A stretch of 64,000 bases of DNA from Polaribacter sp. NJDZ03 (GTDB lineage Bacteria > Bacteroidota > Bacteroidia > Flavobacteriales > Flavobacteriaceae): NCBI RefSeq assembly GCF_019263805.1, contig NZ_CP079195.1:437501-501500 (forward strand), read 5' to 3'. The translations under genes were made by a program, and so were the position numbers. How positions within the stretch are numbered: position 1 is the first letter of the stretch; the number at the start of each line of letters is the position of its first letter. Shown one piece after another: positions 1 through 8,658 of this stretch. The notes beneath the pieces are model-generated. The model was not told the origin of the DNA. It made no database searches and saw nothing but the letters and a program-made list of their open reading frames with translations.

Positions 1-347
1 AAAAAGTGTCATACTTAAATTGGATTCCTTTAACTTCTATGGAAGAATTAGAGAAAATTAAAGAAATTTCTAAAACAGAAGCTGTTTTAATTTTTAAGCA
101 TTCTACAAGATGTGGTATTAGCAGTATGGTAATTAAGCAATTTGAAAAGCTTTTTACAGAAGAACATAAAAATTTAAAAGTCTATTATTTAGATTTATTA
201 AATTACAGAAATATTTCTGATGAAGTAGGGTACACCTTTCAAGTAATGCACCAATCACCGCAATTAATAGTGGTTAAAAATGGTATTTCTATAGAGAGTG
301 CAGCTCATTATGATATCACAAATACAAATTTATCGAGATTTATATAG
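1..347 (+). CDS. YtxJ-like bacilliredoxin/thioredoxin-fold protein (5' end probably cut off)
   Basis: This is a thioredoxin-fold protein of the YtxJ (DUF2847) family, proposed to act as a monothiol bacilliredoxin that removes bacillithiol from protein thiols in the cytoplasm. The core signature WIPLTS is followed by FKHSTRCGISSMV, whose single Cys stands at the redox position, and by a cis-Pro-like HQSPQ segment. The frame is open to the window edge, and a GTG at base 6 would remove the short N-terminal extension usual in the family, so the true start probably lies upstream. The stop is at 345-347. The family assignment is firm; the redox partner is inferred from family knowledge. Confidence 0.8.
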   Translation, partial: KVSYLNWIPLTSMEELEKIKEISKTEAVLIFKHSTRCGISSMVIKQFEKLFTEEHKNLKVYYLDLLNYRNISDEVGYTFQVMHQSPQLIVVKNGISIESAAHYDITNTNLSRFI

Positions 348-354
348 TATAAAC

Positions 355-386
355 TTGCATAAACCCTTATTTAAGTCTTATTTTTG
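355..386 (+). promoter_or_regulatory. Flavobacterial-type promoter of the helicase gene
   Basis: A TTG at 355-357 is followed after 21 bases by TATTTTTG at 379-386. This matches the Bacteroidota housekeeping consensus (TTG, about 17-23 bases, TAnnTTTG). Transcription would begin near 392, which leaves a leader of about 15 bases before the TTG start codon at 407. Confidence 0.6.
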
Positions 387-406
387 TAGCCTAAATTTAT
401 ATTCCT

Positions 407-1957
407 TTGGCAGAGATAGACACTTCAGTAAAGAAAGTAGGTAAAGAATTATACGGTTATCAACAAGATGCACTTCAAGAAATTTTTAGAAGGTTTAAAG
501 ATGCGCCTAAAGATTACCATTTATTATATCAATTACCTACAGGAGGAGGGAAGACTGTAATTTTTTCTGAAATTGTAAGACGTTATTTAGAAACTTTTAA
601 AAAGAAAGTTTTAGTATTAACGCACAGAATTGAGTTGAGTAAGCAAACATCTAAGATGTTAAAAGAATTTGGTGTTGCTAACAAAATTATTAATTCTACT
701 GCAGTTTTAGACGATCAAGAAGATTTTAGTTGTTTTGTTGCCATGGTGGAGACCTTAAAAAATAGGTTAAATGATGACAAACTAGATATTTCTGATATCG
801 GTTTGGTAATTGTGGATGAGGCGCATTATAATTCTTTTACAAAAATCTTTAAATTTTTTGATGAATCTTTTATACTTGGTGTAACAGCAACTCCTTTGAG
901 TTCTAACATTAAGTTGCCAATGTATGAGAATTATCAAGAGTTATTTGTTGGAGAAACAATTCAGCATTTAATTGATCATGAATACTTAGCAAGCGCAAAT
1001 TTATATTCTTATAATGTTGGTTTAACTTCATTAGAAGTAGGAGCAAATGGAGATTATACGGTAAAGTCTTCTGAAGATTTATATACCAATTCAGACATGC
1101 TTTCTAAATTAGTTTCAGCATACGAAGAAACTGCAAAAGGAAAGAAAACCTTAATTTTTAACAACGGTATTAACACTTCTATACAAGTGTTTCATGCGTT
1201 TAAAAAAGCAGGATATCCAATTGCGCATTTAGACAATACAAATACAAGAGCAGAGCGAGAGCTTATCTTAAAATGGTTTAAGAAAACACCAGGAGCAATT
1301 ATTTCTTCTGTAAGTATTTTAACAACAGGTTTTGATGAGCCAACCATTGAAGCAATTATATTAAATAGAGCAACAAAATCGTTGACTTTATACTACCAAA
1401 TGATTGGTCGTGGTTCTAGGGTTTTAAACAATAAAAGTACTTTTGATGTTATCGATTTAGGTAACAACTTTCATAGATTTGGTCCTTGGGGAGCAGATTT
1501 AGATTGGGAGAAAATGTTTAGAGCACCAGACTACTATTTAAATGCAATTCTTTCTGATGAAGATATAGAAAGCACTTTTAGATATGAGTTAACTGCAGAT
1601 GTTAAAAAAGAGTTTGAAAAATCTACCGATACTTATTTCGACATGAAAAAAGTATATATAGATACTATTAGACAAGGAGAATCTTCTAAAAGGGTTTTAG
1701 AAAAGTCTATTGTGCACCATGCAAAAATGTGTATAGAAAACAGTGAAGACGTTTTTGATGCATTAATTTTAGCCAAATTATTAGGTGAAGAAATTGATGA
1801 TAGAATTAATAGATATGCAAAGTGTATCTCTAAAAGTACACACAATTTTGTAACGTGGTTAAAAGATGATTATAGAAAGAAATTAAACGCTTATTTAAGA
1901 ACTAATTTTGATGAAGATTTTGAAGAAATTCATGGTCACCCACCAATTGAAGAATAA
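407..1957 (+). CDS. DEAD/DEAH-box superfamily 2 helicase
   Basis: This is a cytoplasmic ATP-dependent nucleic-acid helicase of the SF2/UvrB-like (ResIII plus Helicase_C) type. Visible motifs are Walker A PTGGGKT near residues 44-50, motif II VDEAH at 136-140, motif III TATP at 160-163, motif V TTGFDEP at 306-312 and motif VI QMIGRGSR at 331-338. The remaining 170 or so residues are a helical C-terminal extension without a recognised nuclease domain. The start is TTG, supported by the promoter ending about 20 bases upstream; no ATG fits better. A hairpin terminator follows. It resembles stand-alone DNA-repair or RNA-remodelling helicases; the substrate cannot be told from sequence. Confidence 0.88.
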   Translation: MAEIDTSVKKVGKELYGYQQDALQEIFRRFKDAPKDYHLLYQLPTGGGKTVIFSEIVRRYLETFKKKVLVLTHRIELSKQTSKMLKEFGVANKIINSTAVLDDQEDFSCFVAMVETLKNRLNDDKLDISDIGLVIVDEAHYNSFTKIFKFFDESFILGVTATPLSSNIKLPMYENYQELFVGETIQHLIDHEYLASANLYSYNVGLTSLEVGANGDYTVKSSEDLYTNSDMLSKLVSAYEETAKGKKTLIFNNGINTSIQVFHAFKKAGYPIAHLDNTNTRAERELILKWFKKTPGAIISSVSILTTGFDEPTIEAIILNRATKSLTLYYQMIGRGSRVLNNKSTFDVIDLGNNFHRFGPWGADLDWEKMFRAPDYYLNAILSDEDIESTFRYELTADVKKEFEKSTDTYFDMKKVYIDTIRQGESSKRVLEKSIVHHAKMCIENSEDVFDALILAKLLGEEIDDRINRYAKCISKSTHNFVTWLKDDYRKKLNAYLRTNFDEDFEEIHGHPPIEE

Positions 1958-2048
1958 AAAATAAATTTTAAAATTTTATATTTTTGAAATTGTTTCAAGA
2001 TATCTAATGAAGTAATCATAAAATCTGACGAAATTCAGATTAACAAAA

Positions 2049-2075
2049 AAACTCTGAATTTTCAGAGTTTTTTTT
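2049..2075 (+). terminator. Rho-independent terminator after the helicase gene
   Basis: A perfect 10-bp inverted repeat, AAACTCTGAA (2049-2058) and TTCAGAGTTT (2061-2070), runs directly into a T tract. It lies about 90 bases after the helicase stop. Confidence 0.85.
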
Positions 2076-2561
2076 GTTTTAATATATTTCCTTTAATTTG
2101 CTAAAAAAAAGCTTCTTTTTGAAACTTTTAGATTCTTATTTTGGTTAAATCTCTTAGCTTATTCTGAATAAGAGTTTGTAACCTCTTTATTTACTATTGT
2201 TTACAAGTAAAATTAATAACCAAAAAAAAATGATTTTTTTTTTTGATTATGTTATTTGTATTTAAAAAAAATATACATTTGTTCAACTTATTTAAGTAAA
2301 ATGTATCGTTTTTCTTATTTCGGAAATAACTCTCAGTCGGAGAATGAAAGTTATATAGCATTTTGGAAATGCAACGAAAAAATTAAGGTCTCTCCATTTT
2401 CAATTCTTCCAGAATTGCAGCTTTTCTCAAAGTTGCATGTTGTTTACTTGCAAATATTACAGTGATAAACCTCTTATTTTAGAGTTATTATTTCTATACT
2501 ATAACATAAGTAATGTTGTCGTTTAGATGAATTTATCATATATTTAATTTAAAAAACAAAA
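2076..2561. other. AT-rich intergenic region before the polyamine cluster
   Basis: About 490 bases between the helicase terminator and the decarboxylase. A small stem, GCATTT with AAATGC near 2359-2373, is visible, and a 69-codon TTG-initiated frame at 2256-2465 has no recognisable protein features. No clear TAnnTTTG promoter was found close to the decarboxylase start. It may hold a leader for the polyamine genes, but nothing definite can be assigned. Confidence 0.4.
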
Positions 2562-3953
2562 GTGAACACTAAATACATAGATTTAATTGAGCAAACGTTC
2601 GATTTCCCACAAGAAGAATTTAAAACAGAAAACAACAAATTATTTTGGCACGGAATAAATTTAATGGAATTAATAGAGCAATATGGTTCTCCATTAAAAT
2701 TTACTTATTTACCAAAAATTTCAGAAAATATCAATAAAGCAAAGGGTTGGTTTCAAAATAGTATTGAAAAACATAACTATAAAGGAAAATACTTTTATAG
2801 TTATTGTACAAAAAGCTCTCATTTTAAACACATTTTACATGAAGCTTTAAAAAATGATATCCATATAGAAACATCTTCTGCTTTTGATATAGATATTGTA
2901 AACAACCTTAAAAAAGAAGGAAAAATAAAAGACGATACGTATGTTATTTGCAACGGATTTAAACGTGACCAATACATTAAAAATATTGGAGGCTTAATTA
3001 ACTCTGGTCATAAGAACGTAATACCTATTATAGATAATTACGAAGAAATTAATCTATTATTAGATGAAACTGATAAACAGATAAATGTAGGTATTAGAAT
3101 TGCATCAGAAGAAGAGCCAAAATTTGAGTTTTATACTTCTAGATTAGGTATTGGATATAAAAATATTGTTGCTTTTTACGAGCGAGAAATCGCTACAAAT
3201 ACACAAGTAGATTTAAAAATGTTACATTTTTTTATCAATACAGGTATTAAAGACAATGCCTATTATTGGAATGAATTGATGAAATGTTTAAATGTGTACA
3301 TCAACCTAAAAAAAATATGCCCTACGTTAGATTGTTTAAATATTGGTGGTGGTTTTCCTATTAAAAACTCATTGGCTTTTGATTATGACTATGAGTATAT
3401 GATTGATGAAATTATCAATCAAATAAATGAAGTTTGTAAAGATGCAGGAGTAGATGTGCCAAATATTTTTACCGAATTTGGAAGCTTTACTGTTGGGGAA
3501 TCTGGAGCTGCTATTTATCAAGTTTTATATCAGAAAAAACAAAATGACAGAGAGCGTTGGAACATGATAAACTCTTCATTTATAACAACTTTACCAGACG
3601 CATGGGCAATTAATAAGCGTTTTGTTATGTTGCCAATTAACAAATGGAACAAGCAGTATGAACGTGTTTTATTAGGTGGTTTAACCTGTGATAGTGATGA
3701 TTATTACAATTCTGAGCAACATATAAACGGAATTTATTTACCTATTTACGAAAAAGATAATCCGCTGTATATTGGTTTCTTTAACACGGGTGCCTATCAA
3801 GAATCTATTGGAGGCTTTGGAGGGTTACAGCACTGTTTAATTCCACATCCAAAACATTTAATTTTAGATAGAGATGAAGATGGAAATTTAACTTCAGGAG
3901 TCTTTAAAGAACAACAAAAAAGTAGCGAATTATTATCAATTTTAGGGTATTAA
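2562..3953 (+). CDS. speA: Arginine decarboxylase (fold-type III, PLP-dependent)
   Basis: The predicted reaction is decarboxylation of arginine to agmatine with PLP in the cytoplasm. The alanine-racemase-like barrel carries the Schiff-base lysine in YCTKSSHF (K84), the phosphate-binding loop GGGFP at 262-266, and the catalytic Cys-Asp pair in TCDSDD (C376). At 463 residues it is much shorter than E. coli SpeA (about 658) and represents the compact form found in Bacteroidota. It starts with GTG and is followed after 13 bases by agmatinase, which strongly supports arginine as substrate. Ornithine or another basic amino acid is the main alternative. Confidence 0.8.
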   Translation: MNTKYIDLIEQTFDFPQEEFKTENNKLFWHGINLMELIEQYGSPLKFTYLPKISENINKAKGWFQNSIEKHNYKGKYFYSYCTKSSHFKHILHEALKNDIHIETSSAFDIDIVNNLKKEGKIKDDTYVICNGFKRDQYIKNIGGLINSGHKNVIPIIDNYEEINLLLDETDKQINVGIRIASEEEPKFEFYTSRLGIGYKNIVAFYEREIATNTQVDLKMLHFFINTGIKDNAYYWNELMKCLNVYINLKKICPTLDCLNIGGGFPIKNSLAFDYDYEYMIDEIINQINEVCKDAGVDVPNIFTEFGSFTVGESGAAIYQVLYQKKQNDRERWNMINSSFITTLPDAWAINKRFVMLPINKWNKQYERVLLGGLTCDSDDYYNSEQHINGIYLPIYEKDNPLYIGFFNTGAYQESIGGFGGLQHCLIPHPKHLILDRDEDGNLTSGVFKEQQKSSELLSILGY

Positions 3954-3966
3954 AAAGAAAATTAAA

Positions 3967-4914
3967 ATGAATTTAAATAAAACATATGCAGGAATTTCAG
4001 CAGAATTTGGAAACCTGTCAACTTCAAAAGTAGTAATTATTCCTGTTCCTTATGATGGAACGAGTACCTGGCAAAAAGGTGCAGATAAAGGTCCTCAAGC
4101 ATTTTTAGATGCTTCAGAAAACATGGAATTGTATGACATTGAAACCGATTCTGAAGTATATAAACAAGGTGTTTATTTAGCAGATGCAGTTACAGAAAAT
4201 TCTTCTCCAGAAGCAATGGTAGAAGAAGTACATCAAATTACTAAAAAATACATTAATAGAAATAAATTTGTTACCGTTTTTGGTGGTGAGCATTCTGTTT
4301 CTATTGGAACTATTAGAGCTTTTAATGAGTGTTTTAGCAGTTTAACAGTACTACATATAGATGCACATGCAGATTTAAGAAAAGAATATGATGGTTCTAA
4401 ATGTAACCATGCTTGTGCAGTTTATGAAGCTAACCAAAATACAAATTTGGTGCAAGTTGGTATTAGAAGTATGGATATTTCTGAAAAAAGAGAAATGAAT
4501 CTTGATAAAGTTTTCTTTGCACATGATATGGCTGTAAATGAGGATTGGGTAGAAGATGTAATCGATCAATTAACTGAAAATGTTTTTATTACGTTTGATT
4601 TAGACGCTTTAGACCCTTCTATTATGCCATCTACAGGAACTCCAGAACCAGGAGGATTGTTTTATTATGAAACCTTAGAATTTTTAAAACAGGTTTTTCA
4701 ACAAAAGAATGTGGTAGGTTTTGATATGGTTGAGTTATGCCCTAACGAAAATGAAAAATCATCAGACTTTTTAGCTGCAAAATTATTTTACAAAATGTTA
4801 AGCTACAAATTTGCATCAAAAGATGATACGTATAATAATAGTGATGATGATACTGATACGAATCCGTTTAGTAAATTATCTAAATTTAAGGATGATGAAG
4901 ATGATAACTTTTAA
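3967..4914 (+). CDS. speB: Agmatinase (ureohydrolase)
   Basis: The predicted reaction hydrolyses agmatine to putrescine and urea at a binuclear manganese centre. Metal ligands are visible as GGEHS (H109), DAHAD (D132, H134, D136) and FDLDALDPS (D211, D213). The usual family body of about 290 residues is followed by an unusual, very acidic Asp-rich tail of about 25 residues, probably disordered. It lies 13 bases after the arginine decarboxylase and 9 bases before the GNAT-nitrilase gene, so the genes are probably co-transcribed. The arginase-superfamily fold is certain; substrate is inferred from the neighbour. Confidence 0.87.
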   Translation: MNLNKTYAGISAEFGNLSTSKVVIIPVPYDGTSTWQKGADKGPQAFLDASENMELYDIETDSEVYKQGVYLADAVTENSSPEAMVEEVHQITKKYINRNKFVTVFGGEHSVSIGTIRAFNECFSSLTVLHIDAHADLRKEYDGSKCNHACAVYEANQNTNLVQVGIRSMDISEKREMNLDKVFFAHDMAVNEDWVEDVIDQLTENVFITFDLDALDPSIMPSTGTPEPGGLFYYETLEFLKQVFQQKNVVGFDMVELCPNENEKSSDFLAAKLFYKMLSYKFASKDDTYNNSDDDTDTNPFSKLSKFKDDEDDNF

Positions 4915-4923
4915 TTTTATATA

Positions 4924-6456
4924 ATGATTCAAACAATTGAAAATATAGAACTTCATTATCTAACTTTAACTGATTATAAACAGTTTAAAGAAGCAATGAT
5001 TCAGGCATATTCAAGTATGCCAGGTTCTTATTGGAGTGAGAATCAGATTAAATCTTTAATAGAAAAGTTTCCAGAAGGACAGGTTGTAATTAAGATAAAT
5101 GGAGATTTGGCTGGTTGTGCGCTTTCTCTTAGATTAGATTATGATAGTTTTGATGAACAGCACACGTATGAAGATATAACCGGAAATTATACTTTTGATA
5201 CCCATGATGAAGATGGAGATATTTTATACGGAATAGATGTTTTTATAAAAAAGGAATACAGAGGATTACGTTTAGGTAGAAGGTTGTATGATTATAGAAA
5301 AGAACTTGCAGAAAAATTGAATTTAAGAGGAATTGCCTTTGGAGGTAGAATTCCGAATTATCATAAATATGCAGCTACTTTATCGCCTAAAGAATACATT
5401 GCGAAAGTAAAACGTAAAGAAATACATGATCCTGTTTTAAATTTTCAAATTTCAAATGATTTCCATCCTTCAAAAATTTTAAAAGGATATTTAGAAGGAG
5501 ATGTAAATTCTGGTGAATTTGCAGTTTTATTAGAATGGGATAATATTTACTACGAGAAAAAGTCTAGAAAAGCGGCAACAAAGAAAAAAGTAGTTCGTTT
5601 AGGGTTGATTCAGTGGCAAATGCGTTTGTATAAAGATTTGGAAGAATTAATGCAACAAGCAGAATACTTTGTAGACGCTGTTGCTGCTTACAGATCGGAT
5701 TTTGCATTGTTTCCAGAGTTTTTTAATGCGCCATTAATGGCGGATAATAATCACTTGCCAGAATCTGAGGCTATTAGAGAATTGGCGAAGTATACACCAA
5801 AAATTGTTCTGAAATTTTCTGAGTTAGCAATTTCATACAACATTAATATAATTACTGGTAGTATGCCAGAAATTAAGGATGGATTGTTGTATAATGTGGG
5901 GTATATATGTAAAAGAGACGGTTCTAAAGAACGTTATGAAAAACTACACGTTACTCCAGATGAAGCAAAAGTTTGGGGAATGCAAGGTGGTCATGAATTA
6001 AGAACTTTTGATACAGATTGTGGTAAAATTGGTGTTTTAATTTGTTATGATTCTGAGTTTCCAGAATTGAGTAGAATTTTAGCAGAAGAAGGCATGGACA
6101 TTTTGTTTATCCCGTTTTTAACGGATACTCAAAACGGATATTCTAGAGTACGTCATTGTGCACAAGCTAGAGCTATAGAAAATGAATGTTATGTTGCTAT
6201 TGCAGGTAGTGTTGGTAATTTACCGAAAGTAAATAACATGGATATACAGTATGCGCAATCTATGGTTTTTACACCTTGTGATTTTTCTTTTCCTGCAAAC
6301 GGAATAAAAGCAGAAGCAACCACAAATACAGAAATGATTTTAATTGCTGATGTAGATTTAGATTTATTAAAGGATTTAAACCAGTTTGGTAGCGTACGTA
6401 ATTTAAAAGATAGAAGAAAAGACATCTTTGAAGTTCGAAAACTTCCAAAAAAATAA
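4924..6456 (+). CDS. Fusion of GNAT N-acetyltransferase and nitrilase-family amidohydrolase
   Basis: Residues 1-205 form a GNAT acetyltransferase, with the acetyl-CoA loop in the segment YRGLRLGRRL at 112-121. Residues 224-505 form a carbon-nitrogen hydrolase with the complete Glu-Lys-Cys triad: FPEFF (E265), YEKLH (K340) and LICYDSEFP (C374). The nitrilase half resembles N-carbamoylputrescine amidase and omega-amidase types. Its position between agmatinase and the deoxyhypusine-synthase-like gene suggests action on a polyamine or acylated polyamine derivative, but the substrate is not known from sequence. The two domains share one uninterrupted frame, so this is a real fusion. Confidence 0.85.
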   Translation: MIQTIENIELHYLTLTDYKQFKEAMIQAYSSMPGSYWSENQIKSLIEKFPEGQVVIKINGDLAGCALSLRLDYDSFDEQHTYEDITGNYTFDTHDEDGDILYGIDVFIKKEYRGLRLGRRLYDYRKELAEKLNLRGIAFGGRIPNYHKYAATLSPKEYIAKVKRKEIHDPVLNFQISNDFHPSKILKGYLEGDVNSGEFAVLLEWDNIYYEKKSRKAATKKKVVRLGLIQWQMRLYKDLEELMQQAEYFVDAVAAYRSDFALFPEFFNAPLMADNNHLPESEAIRELAKYTPKIVLKFSELAISYNINIITGSMPEIKDGLLYNVGYICKRDGSKERYEKLHVTPDEAKVWGMQGGHELRTFDTDCGKIGVLICYDSEFPELSRILAEEGMDILFIPFLTDTQNGYSRVRHCAQARAIENECYVAIAGSVGNLPKVNNMDIQYAQSMVFTPCDFSFPANGIKAEATTNTEMILIADVDLDLLKDLNQFGSVRNLKDRRKDIFEVRKLPKK

Positions 6457-6503
6457 ATAATTAATTACATCTTTCGATGTGAACTACATTAGGTAATCGA
6501 AAT

Positions 6504-6529
6504 GAGATTACTTCGTTCCTCGCAAAGAC
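6504..6529 (-). repeat. Dispersed repeat copy, GTC(A/T)TTGCGAG...GAAG(C/T)AATCTC family
   Basis: On the - strand this reads GTCTTTGCGAGGAACG followed by AAGTAATCTC. It is an intergenic copy of a short interspersed repeat common in Bacteroidota. It lies in the 93-base gap between the fusion gene and the deoxyhypusine-synthase-like gene. The same family is found in frame inside topB in this window. Confidence 0.65.
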
Positions 6530-6549
6530 AAAAAAAATGAATAAATAAA

Positions 6550-7518
6550 ATGAGCAAACCAATTACAAATTTTATAGAAAAATACTTTTTACACTTTAAT
6601 GCAGCCGCTTTAGTAGATGCAGCAAAAGGGTACGAAGCACAACTAAATAAAGGGTCTAAAATGTTAGTTTCTTTAGCAGGAGCAATGAGTACTGCAGAAC
6701 TAGGGAAGATTTTTGCAGAAATGATTCGCAAAGATAAAGTGCAAATTATTTCTTGTACAGGAGCAAACTTAGAAGAAGATGTAATGAATTTAGTAGCGCA
6801 TTCTCACTATAAGCGTGTACCAAATTATAGGGATTTAACTCCGCAAGACGAGTGGGATTTATTAGAAAAAGGCTTAAACAGAGTTACTGATACTTGTATA
6901 CCAGAAGAAGAAGCTTTTAGAAGAATTCAAGAACATATTGTAAAAATTTGGAAAGAAGCAGAAGCAAATGGTGAACGTTTTTTACCGCATGAATACATGT
7001 ATAAATTATTATTGTCTGGTGTTTTAGAGCAATATTACGAGATAGACATTAAAGATTCTTGGATGTACGCAGCAGCAGAAAAAAACTTACCTATTATTTG
7101 TCCGGGTTGGGAAGATTCTACCATGGGTAATATTTTTGCTTCTTATGTTTTAAAAGGCGAATTGAAAGCGAGTACGGTAAAATCTGGAATTGAATACATG
7201 ACTTTTCTTGCAGATTGGTACACAAATAATTCGGAAAACGGAATTGGATTCTTTCAAATAGGGGGAGGAATTGCTGGAGATTTTCCAATTTGCGTAGTAC
7301 CAATGTTATACCAAGATATGGAAAGACCAGAAACGCCATTCTGGAGCTATTTCTGTCAGATTTCAGATTCTACAACAAGTTATGGTTCTTATTCTGGTGC
7401 AGTACCAAACGAAAAAATTACTTGGGGTAAATTAGATATTGATACGCCAAAGTTTATTATAGAAAGTGATGCAACGATTGTTGCTCCATTAATTTTTGCA
7501 TATTTATTAGAAATGTAA
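6550..7518 (+). CDS. Deoxyhypusine-synthase-like protein, possible homospermidine synthase
   Basis: This 322-residue protein belongs to the deoxyhypusine synthase superfamily, which transfers an aminobutyl group from spermidine by an NAD-dependent mechanism. The active-site segment ITWGKLDID keeps the catalytic lysine (K294), and SYSGAVPNEK matches the preceding family motif. Bacteria lack eIF5A, so the acceptor must differ. Homospermidine is reported as a major polyamine of Flavobacteriaceae, and known homospermidine synthases include ones derived from deoxyhypusine synthase, so putrescine as acceptor is a reasonable inference. The upstream genes would supply putrescine. The function remains unproven. 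Confidence 0.78.
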   Translation: MSKPITNFIEKYFLHFNAAALVDAAKGYEAQLNKGSKMLVSLAGAMSTAELGKIFAEMIRKDKVQIISCTGANLEEDVMNLVAHSHYKRVPNYRDLTPQDEWDLLEKGLNRVTDTCIPEEEAFRRIQEHIVKIWKEAEANGERFLPHEYMYKLLLSGVLEQYYEIDIKDSWMYAAAEKNLPIICPGWEDSTMGNIFASYVLKGELKASTVKSGIEYMTFLADWYTNNSENGIGFFQIGGGIAGDFPICVVPMLYQDMERPETPFWSYFCQISDSTTSYGSYSGAVPNEKITWGKLDIDTPKFIIESDATIVAPLIFAYLLEM

Positions 7519-7526
7519 ATAAAATT

Positions 7527-7599
7527 GTCATTCCGAAATGAGCTTTTTTGCGATTGAGGAATCTTAACATGAGATTTCTCTTCTCTCATTCGAAATGAC
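7527..7599. repeat. Composite palindromic repeat (GTCATT(C/T)CGAAATGA family)
   Basis: The element begins GTCATTCCGAAATGAG and ends CTCATTCGAAATGAC, with GAGGAATCT and GAGATTTCTC facing each other in the middle. The two halves are therefore inverted copies of one short repeat, giving a long foldable palindrome in the gap after the deoxyhypusine-synthase-like gene. A half-copy occurs at 48086-48127. It may act as a bidirectional mRNA hairpin; no coding content. Confidence 0.7.
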
Positions 7600-7617
7600 A
7601 AATAAAACATCAATATT

Positions 7618-7896
7618 ATGAAAAGAGTAATCGTAGAATACGCAAAATTGACTACGGACATATTAGATATGTTGGTAGAAAAATATCCTGACGGATATGA
7701 TTATGAGAATGTTATTTCTTTTAAAAATGCAAAAGGAGAAACCATAAAAGCAGTAGAAGTAAGGACTGATGATACTATTTATTTAGTGAAAATTAGCTCT
7801 AAACTAGAGCAAACTATGGAAGATTACGCAGAAGATGAAGATTCTTTTGATGAGGATGAAGACTTAGATGTAGATGATCTAGAAGACGAAATATAA
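7618..7896 (+). CDS. Small acidic conserved hypothetical protein
   Basis: A 92-residue cytoplasmic protein without signal peptide or membrane segment. The first 60 residues look folded (KRVIVEYAKLT, then a YPDGYDYENVISFKNAKGE segment with a VEVRTDDTIYLVKIS strand pair). The last 25 are almost entirely Asp and Glu, forming a disordered acidic tail reminiscent of the tail on the agmatinase upstream. I recognise this only as a conserved Flavobacteriaceae family with no assigned function. It lies about 100 bases after the deoxyhypusine-synthase-like gene and is followed by a terminator, so it is probably the last gene of that unit. Confidence 0.7.
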   Translation: MKRVIVEYAKLTTDILDMLVEKYPDGYDYENVISFKNAKGETIKAVEVRTDDTIYLVKISSKLEQTMEDYAEDEDSFDEDEDLDVDDLEDEI

Positions 7897-7941
7897 GTAG
7901 TAAAAAAATCCTTTAAATAAATTAGAGGTAAAAAATGAGTA

Positions 7942-7984
7942 AATAGGAGTAGAAACCATTGTGTTTTTACTCCTATTTTTTTTG
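7942..7984 (+). terminator. Rho-independent terminator closing the polyamine cluster
   Basis: A perfect 10-bp stem, AATAGGAGTA (7942-7951) and TACTCCTATT (7968-7977), with a 16-base loop runs into a T tract. It separates the polyamine cluster from the polysaccharide region. Confidence 0.85.
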
Positions 7985-8628
7985 TTATTGATTAATAGTT
8001 GTTTAAGTGTTTTTATAATGGAAAAAATATGACTGAGTGATTTTTTCAATTTATAGGAGCTAATTACTCCAAAGACAACCTCTTTAGAAAAATTAATGAA
8101 CTAATTTATTTTTTTTAATGATAAATAGGTAAGCAGATGTTGTTCAAATAACAGACTTAATTTGAAAAGTAAGATCCATACTCAAATATTTATTATTGAA
8201 AACGATTTATACTATTTTAGATGAAGTTGAGAACTCTCTATTTGATGTTTATTTTTAAATACTTCGTTCCAATGAACTATTAAGTTAGTTGTTTTAAAAC
8301 TTTTATTAAGTACTCAATTTTTTATATTTTAGAAATTTATTCTATATTAAAAAAGGGTGTTTTAACCCAAATTATAAAAATTAATATTTTTGTTTTATAT
8401 ATTTTAAGGGAATAAAATATTTTGTATAGAAATTATCTCTTATTTACTATTTAATTAGATTTTGTTCATTTTTTGTATAATATGTATTTTTTTAATGTTG
8501 TTGTTTGTAAATATGTAAAACTATCTAAATAAAATCACTGAAAATTTAATGTTCAATTATATTTTTTATATTGAAGAACAGCACTTAATTAAACTTATTT
8601 TAAAAAGAGATTTTTTTGTTAATTAAAC

Positions 8629-8658
8629 TTGTTCAGTAATCAAAAAGGTATAAATTAG
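8629..8658 (+). promoter_or_regulatory. Candidate promoter of the polysaccharide operon
   Basis: TTG at 8629-8631 is followed after 19 bases by TAAATTAG at 8651-8658, one mismatch from TAnnTTTG. Initiation here would give a leader of roughly 350 bases before the UpxY-like gene. The TTG overlaps the second copy of the direct repeat TTAATTAAACTT, a possible operator. Tentative. Confidence 0.35.

Noticed and set aside
2256..2465. A 69-codon frame starting with TTG in the gap before the decarboxylase
   Set aside because: No recognisable domain, no start context and AT-rich low-complexity beginning; more likely leader sequence than a gene.
7618..7896. Small protein as a bacterial substitute for eIF5A modified by the deoxyhypusine-synthase-like enzyme
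   Set aside because: No lysine loop resembling the hypusination site and no SH3/OB-like eIF5A features are visible.
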